From: Chimonanthus salicifolius
Lineage: Eukaryota > Streptophyta > Magnoliopsida > Laurales > Calycanthaceae
DNA length: 64,000 nucleotides
Direction of reading: 5' to 3'
NCBI GenBank assembly: GCA_013350335.1
Contig: CM023538.1
Span: 49,923,195-49,987,194, forward strand
Notes under the pieces: generated by a model
Seen by the model: the letters and a program-made list of their open reading frames with translations, nothing else
The model's database searches: none
Told to the model about the DNA's origin: nothing
Position numbers and translations under genes: made by a program
Shown here: positions 44,953-57,900 of the stretch, piece by piece
How the letters are laid out: every line of letters begins with the position of its first letter
Position numbering within the stretch: the first letter of the stretch is position 1

Positions 44953-46556
44953 CTTTAGAGAGGTAAGACTAAGAACAGGGCTTAACTTGATTGTTCTTTC
45001 AATTCTATCTGTTTGTTCTCCAATGGTTAATAGGCATAGATTGGTATAATTATTCTGCTCAATTACATTACCAAGATTATGGCCTAAATCTTTGGCATTT
45101 ATATTTGTTTTCGTCTCAAAAACAGAGCTATCTTTGACGGGACATGCATAATTCTTGGTTTCTGCCTTAGTAGTAGACATGTCAAGTTTTTTCCAAGGAG
45201 GATGGGCTTTATGAACTTCTTTTCCATCAGAGTCTTTCCAATTCGGGTTGTTCTTCCTATGACTCGTATTTATTTTGGATTTTGAGTTTCTTCTTTTTAA
45301 TTTTTCCTTTTTTGAAATACTCCATAAACCAATCAAAGAAAGGTATATTTCTTTCTTCTTCATTCATTTGGTGATACCAAAGTTCTCTCATTTTATCCTT
45401 TTCTTCAGAGTTGAAGGTTTTGAAAAACCAATCCTTTAAGGGATGTTCTTTTAAAAAATTTCTTAGATAAGGTTTGTCAATTTTAAATTTTTGGACATAA
45501 TTTACTTTGGATTTTGGAACTCTAATCATTTTTATGGCACCTTGAAGGAAATCGCTTTCACTAGGGTTGTAAGTTTTTTCAGATGATGTTCTTTTGTATA
45601 CTGGGTGTTCAATACCACTTTCTTTATTTTTAAAAACCTTTTGATCCATTTCTTTCTTTTCACTACTCTTTTGATCATCATCTATTTCTTCTAAATTAGA
45701 ACTTCTTCTTCCCTCAGTATAGCTAGCAAAACTTTTTCTAGTTTTATCCATTTTTCTTCTGAAATTAATTTCAACATTTCCATTTGGTAGTTTGACTATA
45801 CTTTGTAAGTCATCTGTTATTTCATTTTCTCTGGGAGTTACATCTTCTATTTGCCAATTTCCTGGCAAAATAACATCTTCCCAACTGATTACTTTTGGAA
45901 TAAAAACATTGTTGCTAAAATTTGTTTCCAAGAGTACAGTGGTCTTTTCCTTTTCAACTTTATCTCTATATGCAATCATAGGAAAGACAAAAATCATTGA
46001 TTTGTAAAAGATACGGTAAGATGATTGCAAATGATTTACTCTTAGGACTCATTTTTAATCCTTTGCTTTGGAATCCTAAAGTAGCACAGTCCAAGACATC
46101 ATCATCATGTAAATCAACTGTAATGTTTGGAAGATAATTGAAATAGGCTGCTCCATGGCAAAGCTTGATTCTATCATAGCATAAAGAGAATCGTCAAATT
46201 CATCATATCTTTGGTCACGGACGTAAACACAAACAGAGGCATTTAATCTTAGACGGAACAACGGTTTGATTCCTACCTGTATCAATCCTATGTGCAGGTA
46301 GTTGTATTTGGATTTTATCTGTTCAATAATTCTTCTTTCAAGGAGTCTCATCGTCTGCTTTCCTCCGGAAAGAGAAACAGCTACAGTTTTGATGTGATAA
46401 TCATTTTGTTCTTCAAAAGTCCCATTAATGTATATTTCTGTCATGGGCATAGCTGGCATTTTTCAATTGGAAATAACTTGATCAAAATTTTCATACACCA
46501 TTTCTTCTGAATTTTTTGTTTTTCCTGGTTTCTTTAGCCGACTTGAATGAGGAAAC
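44953..46556 (-). pseudogene. Copy B' of movement protein and coat N-terminal region
   Basis: Near-identical direct repeat of about 39,911-41,519. It has the same movement-protein motif (YLHIGLIQVGIKPLF, frame 46,459-46,076), the same frame break after MMMMSWTVLL, and the same 46,030 restart. An extra frame break at about 45,290 splits the linker. It ends inside the coat region at 44,953. Shared breaks with copy B point to duplication of one defective template. Confidence 0.8.
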
Positions 46557-47483
46557 CTGCTTCACTATTGGTGTCATGTTGGGTACATTCAGGGGTTAGG
46601 TGGATTTGAGGGAAAAATTGAAACCATTAGGTCTAGTATAGGTCCTGCAGACCAAAGTTCTCATGAAACTGTTCTTAGGGGATCATTATTATATATATTG
46701 TATGGTACTCTCTGAAAGGAGGGCACAAGAAGTGCAGAGGCATGAGACAGCAGAGAGCTACACCTTTAGGAAGAAAAAACTACATGAGAACCCAAGGCGT
46801 AGTACCACAATGCGAGGCAAAAGGCCACATCCAAATGTAAACTTGGTATCCACCACTGCTCTTTTTCCAAGGCAAAATCAGGAACTCCTTAAGAGTAGCC
46901 CAAGCAATGCACTTGGCCTGGACTCTAGTTGTTACTAAGAGATGGTATTTGTTATCCTATCCTTTCTTTTCTTTTTTCATGGATATCCTCACCTCATATT
47001 GGAGGTGAGACTAATCCCATAAATGCATGAAACCAATCCTATATGCAAGTTTGACTAAGCATTTTTCTAAAATTCTTTTCCTCAGCTTTTCAGGGACAAT
47101 TGAGAGGTTTGGTTTGTGGGAGGAATAAAGAGAACAAAGAGATGTAATCTCTGAAATTTCACCTTTCTTTTCTCTTTTGAAGAGCAAAGACTAACATCAA
47201 TATCATGAAATTAGGATGTATTATCTGTATGCCTTGACTCTATGTATTGGCCCACGTATTCGTAACCCTGGGTGATGGTCATATGGATTTCTAAAAATCA
47301 TACTCTATTGAATCCCATTTGGAAGAACAATGAGCATCTCATACTGTGCTCTTTTATCTTTCGTGTAGAAAATATAAAAACACTTTGGGATCAGGAAAGG
47401 AATGGACCCAAAGGATGGGAATGGAACACTTTGATACTATTTCAGTCCCACTAACCTTTAATAAAATTGGAAATGAACAATTA
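46557..47483. other. Flank of the pararetrovirus cluster; unassigned frame 46,663-46,938
   Basis: The pararetrovirus similarity stops at about 46,556. A + strand frame of 91 codons (46,663-46,938) has a basic, non-repetitive C-terminal part (MRGKRPHPNVNLVS ... SSPSNALGLDSSCY) and an acceptor-like GTCCTGCAG just upstream (46,653). It could be a last exon, but no family or partner exon is recognised. Confidence 0.3.
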
Positions 47484-47769
47484 GGTCCTGTTTAGAATGG
47501 TAAAGAATCATTGGGAATAATAGTGGTTTTGAAAAATTAGTATGTTTGGTGTACAGAATGGTTTGAAAAAGCAAGTCAGAATGACTTCAATTCTTGTTTT
47601 TTATGCCCCTTTTCGAGTCTCTTTGAAAAGGAGGTATTATTTTCATTATGATGACTTCAATTCTTGTTTTTTATGCCCCTTTTCGAGTCTCTTTTGAAAA
47701 GAAGATATTATTTTCATTATGAATGAAAACCATTTTCATTCCCTCTTGAACGGCCTACCAAACAGGCCC
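47484..47769. mobile_element. hAT-like MITE with internal 70-bp duplication
   Basis: GGTCCTGTTT (47,484) and AAACAGGCCC (47,769) are imperfect inverted ends of the type common in hAT MITEs. GATGACTTCAATTCTTG-containing units of 70 bases begin at 47,581 and 47,651. No coding. Confidence 0.5.
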
Positions 47770-48172
47770 ATCACGCAGCCCAAACTCTATCCATTTTACA
47801 AATCTGCTGACAGCCTGTAGCACAATAAACTCTCGTTGTAGCAACCATAGAGGCTCCAGGTACAAGTAAAGTAGTAATGGATAAAAAACCCTCCAAAATT
47901 AGAGTACTTTAATAAGTTTTATCTTAAAAGTCAAGCCATGGCTGATGGAATCATTTATCAGAGTAACTGGTCTCTTGGGGGAAGGCTGAGTTAGAAGAAG
48001 CCTGAGATCAGTCCTGAGAATGAGAACCACGTGGATGTCCAAATGTGATAGAGGAAGGCATAACAGGGAGTGGACAATACAGACTCCTTGATGGACCAAC
48101 ATAAAAAACAAACATGGGAATAACAAAGATTCCAGATTTTATTTGTAAAATCATAAAATCAGCAACGGTTGT

Positions 48173-48174
<2 letters not shown>

Positions 48175-48218
<44 letters not shown>
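48175..48218. repeat. (CT)22 microsatellite
   Basis: An uninterrupted 44-base CT run. It abuts the SINE-like body at 48,219-48,375 and would be a GA tail on the minus strand. Confidence 0.95.
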
Positions 48219-48223
<5 letters not shown>

Positions 48224-48375
48224 ACATGGGTATCCCCACCCCATATTTGATCCCACGAGCATGTGTAAACCTCCCAATCTACATACACTGGTTTTATTCG
48301 ATGGGGAGTGGCCTGGAGAGGTTATGCGAGAATTGAACTAAAGACCTCGCTTCATGAGGCGAGCGTCTCTCCCTC
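48219..48375 (-). mobile_element. Possible SINE-like element with GA tail
   Basis: The minus strand contains GGTCTTTAGTTCAATTCTCG (about 48,345-48,327), resembling a Pol III B box, followed by a body ending in CCCATGTTACACAGAGAG. No convincing A box is seen, so the call is tentative. Confidence 0.3.
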
Positions 48376-50251
48376 TTAATACACATATGTGCATGCACAC
48401 ACCTTTCTTTTTCATACCTTGTGTAACTTGGGTTGTTTTGATGACTTGCAGATACCTCTGTCGATCAGTTTGTCGGAGAGTACATAAATAACTGCAGGAT
48501 GGGTTTACTTTGTTCTTGTATATAGTAAGAGCTGAACCTGGAAATTGGAATCCTTTAGTTCCAGATATTTTGGTTCTACGGTGATTTGGGGCCTTTATGA
48601 TTGCGTTGAAATTTTTTCTCACTTCATCTCCCCACCCAACTACTAGAATGTTGAAATCGCTCAATAGATAATTTTGTATTTTTTGTTGTTTTAGTATGTT
48701 CACTAAATGTGCTTGGTGGGCTACATTAGGAGTCTCTATCCACCATTTCTCATGTTCTGGTGCATCATTTTAGTTTTATAATTTCTTTGTTATACTTCAG
48801 GAAATGCTAAACAGCGGAATCATTTTATCAGACTAAGTTACACCTTGAGCATAATCCTTTCTCAAATGTGCTGACATTAATTTCTTTGTTCCTTTAATTA
48901 ATTGCTGGTTTTGTTCTCCATCCTTTTGGGTTCAACTTGGATGGAATGATGGATGTCATCAAACTAATGGAAATGCATTTAAATATTTGCGCAAGTATAT
49001 TTTCCATTCTATTAATGTTTTGGACATTTTTCTCATTGTTCTTGACATACTTTACATATCAAAAATTGACCTGAGGCATCGAAATGTGATGAAAACCATT
49101 TAGATTTAAAATTCAAAAAATATGGAGATGAGCTTTTCATTTATTTATTTATTTTTAGAATAGCTTTTAGTTTAAATTGCAAAAAAAGTTGGATTGATTA
49201 ATGGACTTTATTTATCGATTTAATATTCATTTAGTTATTTTTAACGATAACGTGGTGTGTCGGCTCTTGCTTGAGGTTTAAAATCCTTAATTAGAGAGTT
49301 TTCTGTTGTGTTTAACAAATGAATGCTGGCTTCTGCGATTAATTTGTAAGATGTTCTCCTTGACAGTGTGCTAATATATTACTGTGTGCATTTAAGATAT
49401 GGAGTCCATTAAATGAGGTTGTTATCAGTCAACTGAAAATGTCTTTTTATTTTTAATTATGTAGATCACAAGAATCACCTGTTTAATCTCTATATGTTAA
49501 TCAATTTTAATTATTGTTTAAACTTATAGCTTTCAAAGGCATCGAAAACCACATCCCCATCTTACTTGCCATCACCTAATGGTTAAACTTATAGCTTTCA
49601 AAGGCATCGAAAACCACATCCCCATCTTACTTGCCATCACCTAATGGATTGCATTCTGCAATCTGCCCGAGAGGAAGTTCAATTATCCTTTGATTCCTTT
49701 CACCAACAAACTAGGCAATGCTCAAATATACAATTTTTCTTACCCACTTCTAGTCTTCGAATCCTGGCTGCCATCGGACTTACCCGAGCTTTGTTGGCTA
49801 GGCGGTGTGTGTCTAAGGAGATTAATCTTGTTGATAAAAAAACTGATATTTCCGAAAATAAAATTAAAAGAGGAGAGAGAATGATATCGGCCGATACAAA
49901 CGATATCATCCAAAAATGATATTTATTTTTACCATTGAGTATGACAAAAGGTTTCTCTAATGATTTTTTTAATACTACCTAATGGGTGAAGAACAAGTTA
50001 TAATTTACAAATGATGATGACAATGATTACAATATTCTCTTAATAAGAAAGAGAATATTTAATATAACCATCAACAAATGTGATTTATTTTCATAAGCAA
50101 ACAAAATATTAAAAAAAAATCATCTGAAAAACAGCTACATTTGATGAGTTGTGACAATCCATCTATATTTAAAAAAGGAAGTACCAATCAATCAATTAAT
50201 TAATGGTATTCACTTACATCAGACTTGGATCACACATCATTAGATTTGAGA
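48376..50251. repeat. Intergenic DNA with a perfect 65-bp tandem duplication
   Basis: The unit starting TTAAACTTATAGCTTTCAAA is present at 49,518-49,582 and identically at 49,583-49,647. The remaining DNA is AT-rich with no recognised gene; the frames at 49,644-49,919 show no family signal. Confidence 0.6.
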
Positions 50252-52712
50252 TCATTGGTGGGGTTGATTGACTAATGAGTCATTGGTGGACTGTATAACA
50301 AATTGGGCCACATAGGTCATGGTCAAATTGGAAATGGCCATGGTTAAGTGATGGATTTTGTCACTACCACCAAAGGGCGTGGTCAAATTGGAAAGGGCCA
50401 TGGTTAAGTCATGGATTGTGTCACTACCACAAAAGGGGGGAGCACTTGCAGCAGCAGCAGCAACTCTTTTTCCTCCCTCTTGCTCCATGTTTTTCATCCA
50501 CTGATCCAATTGCTCCATCACTTGCTGCGACTCTTGGTACCTGTTTTTTAACCACTCCATGAGTACCTGCACATTCCAGATGTCATCCCATTGGACAAAC
50601 ATTTTTGAAAACGATTTGTGAACATTTCATCCTGATGCCTTAGAAATCATGATGGACATTTTCATATTTGTTATCACTAAAACATAAATCCATGATTATC
50701 TAAAGGGGCTGTTATGTAATTTTTCAGCTCATGAAAAGTGAAGAGCAGAGAAAAGTCTTTCCTCGTTCTTCCATGGAAGGTCTCTTTGCTAAAAGCATAG
50801 AATATGAGACATTTTTATCTTCCTCAAAGGAATCACATTACCTATTGGAGGAGAGAGAATATGTTAATGACAAACAAGGGAGATTTTCCTCTCCTTGGCG
50901 AGACAGTATCTCATTCGTTTTTTTGGGTGCAAATATCATAAAAATCGAGCTTTCATGGCCCAATAAGATATTGGAATTTATGACATGTGTCAGACAACAT
51001 AGATTACAGCCAAAAGATAAATTCTCTTGTGACATTAAATTCCTTTCCACCGCTGATCTCTCCTTATCTTTTAATATATTCACCATTCTAAAACAAAAAA
51101 CCAATTCCTTTCAAATATGTGTCTCCATTGCTGGACAACAAAAATTGAAATTATACATATTTTATATATCCTGAAACTACATTAACACAGAAATGTTGTA
51201 ACATGTTATAATTACCCAAACTAAACCATAGACTTGTTTCAGAAGTTCACCATATTCTCTAAAACAAGCATCAAAAGGAAAAAAAAAAATTGGCTTTAGG
51301 AGTAATACCTTATCAGACAGGCAATTTTTTAAAGCATTCCTTGGAGCAAGTACCCTGCATATGCCAAGAAACTCAATCAACACTAAAACACCTTCAAACA
51401 CAATAGGATCAGAGCAGATGAGGCCACCAACATGTTATAAATATTAAACAGTTTTCCAACACTATGTTTCACAGTATATTATCACTATTTACCTCTGTTT
51501 TCTTACATCATTTACCATAGCTATCTTCTGCAAGGAGAGACACTACTTACCAGTCTTCAATCAATTCAGAACTTACTAATGGTAACAAAGAAAAAACAAC
51601 CATGCATTTTACAATGTCATTCCATGAATAGCTAAGCAAAACATTTTATAATTCTAGTTTTCCAAAATTCTCAACAACCCATGTTATAATGCAAGAAACA
51701 TTTTCATCTCATCAGTTTACGTGCAAATTGACTTCACCAGATAACAAATCCAGCCAGTTTTCATCAGTTCCATACAAAAAATATTAGCCTGATACCACAG
51801 CTTCCCATCTCACAAAAATAGCCGCAGCTTAGTGACTCATATAGTGTGTCTCACATTTCCACTTATATGACTCCAACTATATTTACTAACTTGAAGCACA
51901 GAGTTAAAGTCACCAGTCAGCATTGACAGATGGGCATGTGATTTACTTGTAAAATCATAAATGGTCTTTTAAAACAACTGATATGCATCATAGTAATTTA
52001 TACTAATCATTCACCAACGGAATGAGATTACCTTGGCTTGTTCCAGTTAACCACCCTATTGCGACTATGATCACCTGAAATGCCAAAGGGCACCCATTTA
52101 AAACAAAACTCTAAGAAGAACTACAAAATAATACAAAATTGAGAATTCGAATTCAAAATAACAAATAATAATAATACAGTATTTTAAGATAAAACCCAGA
52201 GAAATATCATACCCAGGGCCATAAATATTTTCTTCTCGGCGAGTTAAATTTCTTCAATTCTCAATGCAATCGTCTCCATCTACAACAAGAAAATCAATAA
52301 CAGCAGATTAAGAAACATAATATAAGAGCTAAACCAAAGAAAAACAAATAATTAGGCAGCTAAATTCACCAAGGCAAAAAGAATTGTAGGCATTCAATTG
52401 GAATCGTCTTGAATAGGGCTATTAGGGCATTTTTTTAAATTCTTATAGATTCCCATCTAGAACCCGTCAAACCATCGAAACTGTGTCCATTTGCCGTTGA
52501 AAATCAAGTAACGAGCCAATTCAAAGTGGAAACCACTTTCGGGCCTTAATGAATGCAAAAATCACAATCAAATTCATTGCAATAGAACCCATAAAATAAT
52601 CTAGGGTTTCCCAAGAAAACAAATAAAACATTCTCAAAGAAAGGACGATTGTAGTACAGGATTCAATTTGGAGAGACAAGGAAAAAAAAAAACTCACCGA
52701 TTTTGGTTCCAT
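50252..52712 (-). other. Candidate spliced minus-strand gene, not recognised
   Basis: Exon-like pieces with good splice sites occur on the minus strand. ATGGAACCAAAATCG is followed by GTGAGT (52,712-52,698). A piece at about 52,283-52,216 contains ATGGCCCTGG before GTATGA. A third, 52,072-52,030, follows CAG and ends AAG|GTAATC, and a fourth is 51,352-51,307. ATGGCCCTGG plus the next two pieces keep one frame (MALGDHSRNRVVNWNKP...). Further down, a frame at 50,602-50,252 has MEWLKNRYQESQQVMEQLDQ, an alanine run and two 20-residue repeats (SDTIHDLTMALSNLTT-like). Whether these belong to one mRNA is uncertain. Promoter-like DNA seems to lie beyond the nested retrotransposon, at 63.5-63.7 kb. 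It could be a pseudogene or noncoding RNA. Confidence 0.3.
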
Positions 52713-54972
52713 CTTGTTAGGATTAATTAGCGCAAATAACCCACCAAATAAATAATGGAATAAATCAAATACAATAGAAACACCGAAGATTTACGTAGTT
52801 CGGCTCACTCGGCCTACGTCCAGCGTGATAATAATTTTATTAAGAGAACAAATACTACAGTTGTACAAAAGAAAAATAATTTGAAACACAAACTCAGTTT
52901 CTAGAGCCTCCGACAATTTCCAATCTCAATGCGGCACTATGTCTTCTCAACGACTCCTTCCTCTCTCTTCTTTGGCCTCTTCAGATTTGTACACAAACTT
53001 AGATCTGATCCCTTCTAGCCTTGCTGTCGATGCCAAACACGTTGGTTGCCCAATCACACAATAGTAGTATATTGCGATGTCCTTCCTTGTTGATATGCAA
53101 TACCTTCTATGCATGGTATGTCTTGATTAAGCAACTAATCTAGTTGCACTACACGGCAATCACCACACTGTTATTGATACACTAAGTATAGACCCACTTT
53201 AGAACAATTATAGTTTGGACTCTACCGTATGTTGGTGAATTAAGCCACAATCCTAACAATCTCCACCTTGACGAGAACTCACCAATTCTCCGAGATAACT
53301 TTGACAACTGCACATCTCCTGCATCCTCGACTCTGCACCTCCGTGCATACTGGCCGCTCCTAGCCTTGCTTCACCTGCAGCTGCAGCTTTGCATCTCTGT
53401 ATGAGATGTGCGTATCCCCACGCTCTGAGATGCTCTACCTATCTTCATCAATTGGATGAATTGGCCAAGCTCAAGCGTAACTTGAATTTGACTATAGTCA
53501 TCGACTTTGTTGGACCCGTCGCATTTTTCTCCATGTGATTCTTCGTCCCCTTCATTTTCCATCTTCACTAGCACCATGGAACCTGGACGAAAGATCACAA
53601 CCTGCAAAAGAAACTTTATTTTTCAACCCATACCTGTCTGTTGACCTATTGTTTCTTCTCTTCTTTATTCCTGCGACCCAATTAGTAGGGTCACTATGCC
53701 TGTAGATCATTGTACTCCCCACCACTGTGTACAAATTTCTTTTCTTCTTCTCCTTCATGATAACCATAGCTCCTTTAGCAACAGTAAGAGCCCCATCTTT
53801 TGTTTTGAAGGTAAGCCCATCAGTATCAAGTATCCCCAAGGAAATTAAATTTTTCCTTAACTCAGGAACATGCAGCACTTTCTCCAATGTTCTTCACATG
53901 CTATCGAACATCCTGATTTTTACTATCCCAACTCCAATGGTTTTACAACTCTCACCATTTCCCACATGGACAAACTCTAGATCATAGGGTTTGTATGTGT
54001 CAAACGATTCTCTACGTAGACACATATGTGTTGTGCCAATCAGTGCCACACACAATCACAAATCATACACAAGTAATCACACATAAGAAGAAGAACACCG
54101 AGAAATACGTAGTATGGCAAAACCGCCTACATCCACGAAGTGTGCAACCGAGATTCCACTATGAAGAATGATTACAAAGGACTCCCTTTCCTCTCCACAG
54201 TCTCTCACACTATTTCTTCTCTCTAGTTTCTCACTTCTCTCTGGTTCAGCAGTTACTCAAGTTTTCTCTCCACTCTCTTGTTTTCACTCACCAGCAGTTG
54301 CTACAGTTCACCCACTACACAACAACTGCTACGGTTACAAAAATTGAAAAGAAAACTATAAAAAGAAAATGGGTACACAACTGGGCTCCACTTTTTGAGA
54401 CAAAAAACAACAAATCTCCACCTTGGCAAAAAAGGCCAACCATCTGAAGAATGTTGCACTGCTTTGTAACTCCCCCACCTGGCGAAAACTCCACCAATCT
54501 TGTAGACAACCTGAGAGAAAAAAAAAATGTCTTGCATCTGCAGCTTTGCATCTTGCATAAGATGCCCATCCCCATGCCCTGGGATGCTCCACCTGTCTTC
54601 AATGAGAAAGTGAGACCAAGTTCAAGCCATGCTTGAACTTGATTTAGGTCACTGGCTTTACCGCATTGTTTTTCGTGTGGATCTTCATCATTTTCCCCTT
54701 TCCATGCTTGTTATTACCCACACTATGGAAATTAGACGGTACCCCACAACCATCTAATGCAAAAGAAACCTTTTTTTCAAAGCCATGTTCGACTTGTTCC
54801 TTCCAGGTTCTTTTATTCCTTTTTGCAGCCTGACTAGTAGGATCACGCTGCCTGTGCCCCTTAACTGTACTCCCTACTAGTGAGTATAAATTTCCTTTTT
54901 CCTTTCCCTTCAAAACAATCATAGCTCCTTTCACAACTCTAAGAGCTCAACTCTTTGCCTTGAAGGTGAATC

Positions 54973-57900
54973 TGTAATGGCCTGGAATTTGTAAATCAAT
55001 ATATAGGTGGATGTTATTTATTTTAATAGTGGAAATTGAAAGTTTGATGGAATAAATGGTAAATGGATCAAGATATGGCAAAGGCCCAAGTATGGCCCAA
55101 TGGACTATGGATTGGATTTAAATTCATTTAAAGGATCAATGATGGTCAATTGGGCCAAGGGTGGTAAAATTGGGCCTAATATCCATGTGGAACCGAATGG
55201 ATCAAGATGATGTAAGCTCTACGGTAAATGGGTAAGAGGAAAATGTAATTGGGCCATGGGCCCAATGGTGATCCAATAAGAGGAATGGATTGAGTTGGAA
55301 ATTAAATCATCTAAGTAAATGTTAATTGGACCTAAGTGACGTGGCCGAATGGGGCCCACCTCTACCTCACCAAGTGAGGTGGCATGTGGACCCAGAGATT
55401 GGTGGGGCCCGCCACCATGGTTGAATTGGTCAACCATGGGTGGAATAATGGGATTAGGTTAAGTAGGAATTAATTAACCTAAGGTAATTGTCTAATTAAT
55501 TAAATGATTAAATTATTCAAATGAGGGTCAAATGGTCAAAAGGTGGAAAACCAAAAGCCATCTTATCTTAAGGCATCAAAAAACGTTGGCTAGTGTTGTT
55601 GGGTCAAAAAGCATGGAAAATATCTTATGGTAGGTGGAGGAATTAATTGCCCAACTCAAATGAGATAAGCTTTATTTTTCTTCCCCATCTCTTATTCCAT
55701 TCTCATTTTACTCTTCCCATTTTTCACTCTTCCATTGCCGTCCCACACTAGGAAGAGAAAGAAGAAGAAAACTAAGGAAGAAGAAGGAGAAGAGCTTAGG
55801 GAGAGGAAGAAAATCCAAGTGTTGGCCTACCACCTCAAGGTAAAGACCTTGAGACACTTTTCTCATCTCCATTCTTCCCTCTCTCTCTCAAATCTAACCT
55901 TACCTTGGCCGAACCCAAGCCTTGAGGTTTTCACCATGGATCAAGCATCTTAGCCGATCAAACAAGGAGAGGAAGAAGAAAGGAGGCCAAGGAGTCCGAC
56001 GGGAGCGAAGAAAGTCGGAGGAGACGACGGATTGTAAGTATTTTCTAAAAACAAGAGATTTGGATTTTTAGGGTTTAAGATTTGGGATCCATTTTTGTTA
56101 AAGTTGATGGTGGCCAAATGATCATAGGCCTTGGATCTCAAATCCATCAAATGGAAGGATGGAAAGATGGGCCAACCCTAAATGGGTAAATTAGGGTTAA
56201 GAAAAAAAAAGAGTAAATGGATTAAGGATATAATGTAGTTAGATTATTTAAATATGAAATTATGTAAATTTGGAAGAAAATTATGGGCCATAGGGTTTGG
56301 CCATGTAGTATGGCCGAACCCCATGGTGGGTGATAGGTGTGTATGATTTTTTTTAGGGTTTTAAGGAATGGAGGATGATTTAGGGTTTGTATATGTTTAT
56401 TGATTAAATATGGTAATTCTTTTTAAAGGGATATTGAATGAAAATCATGGAAAGATAGTTTATGTTTTTTTTTTTAAGGTGCTAATGATTAAATATGGTG
56501 ATTTGTAAAGGGTTGTTAAATGAAGAAATTCATGGAAGGAATGATTATGATTTTTAGGGTTGTAAATGATTAAATGTTGGAAAAATTTAAAGGGGTTTAA
56601 ATGAGGAAAAATTATGGAGTGTGTGAATGATTTTTGTGGCCTCAAGAGGCATAGAAAATGATGGATCATGAACCATGGGTTCGGCCAACCATGGTGTATG
56701 GCCAAACCCTAGGGTGATCAAATGGTGGGTTTAATGGTTATGAATTATGGAAAAATAAATGGGGAATGTTGGTGGTGTTGATGGACCAATGTAAACCTAG
56801 TGTTGATAGTTGGGATGGGAATGTTGTTAAGTTAATGGACTTAAGTGTGATTAAGGAATGATGAATCAAATGTATGGTTTAGGTTCTCTCAATGGAGGGA
56901 TTTATGATGAATCTTATGTGTAACCAAAGACCAAGGAAAATGCGGATTTGGTTAAGTAAAAAAAAGGGGGCTGATTTTTAATGAACCCAATGGTAGATCA
57001 TTTTTGGCCTAAGACTAATGTGTATATATATGTTTAAATGAATGGAGTTTAGGTTAAATTAAATGGCTGATGTAAATGATCTTGTGATATGGGTAATGGG
57101 TCAATTATGGACCCAAGATGTGGCTAAGAATGATGATTTAATTGTAAGTCATTTTTATGGGCTAAAGAAGGGTGTATGTATGTGGTTAATTAATGAAGGT
57201 TAAGTTAAGAAAAAGAGTTGTTTTAGTGATGTTATGGTATGATTAAATGGGTCATTAATGGATCCAAATCTATGAATCAATTATGGACCAAGAAATGTAT
57301 ATGGTTAAGCGAATGTCTAACCATGGAAGAATAGTGGCAAAATCGTAAATATTGGCAAAAAATGAAGAAACCCATGGGAGATGATCATGGACTGAGGGAC
57401 TCTAAGTAATAACTTTATATGTGATTAATAAAGCCTAGGGTGACTGAGTTTTGGACTCATATAATTAAAATATTTAATAGATTAAATGAAACCCACAAAA
57501 CTACATAGTGAGGTACGGTCATGGTGTATGGCCGAACCCCACTAAGGTATGATTAATGGACTTAATAATGGTTAAAAACATGGACTAATTGATAATGTAT
57601 AATAAGGTACTGGACATCGTAAGCGGTGCGTGATCGGTGACCCGATCATCGGACGGAAGCGAAAAAGGACGCTAGTCGGTATTCGATAGGATTCCTACAT
57701 TTTTGTAAGCCATGGATTGAGTGATGGTTTCTTTGAATTATTTTGGAAATTATATGATTTGTCTTAAGATGGGTTTTGGATTTAGTATTATGTAATGTTT
57801 TCCTTTAATTTATTTTGGTAATCATGTGGTTGTTTTTAAGATGGGTTTTGGATTTTGGTATTATGTGATGGGTTTCCTTTGATTTATTTTGATAATCATA

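Noticed and set aside
52698..52712. MEPKS exon spliced to the piece at 52,283
   Set aside because: That join runs into a stop after 11 more codons; the later ATG in the second piece gives a better frame, so the MEPKS start is listed only as a possibility.
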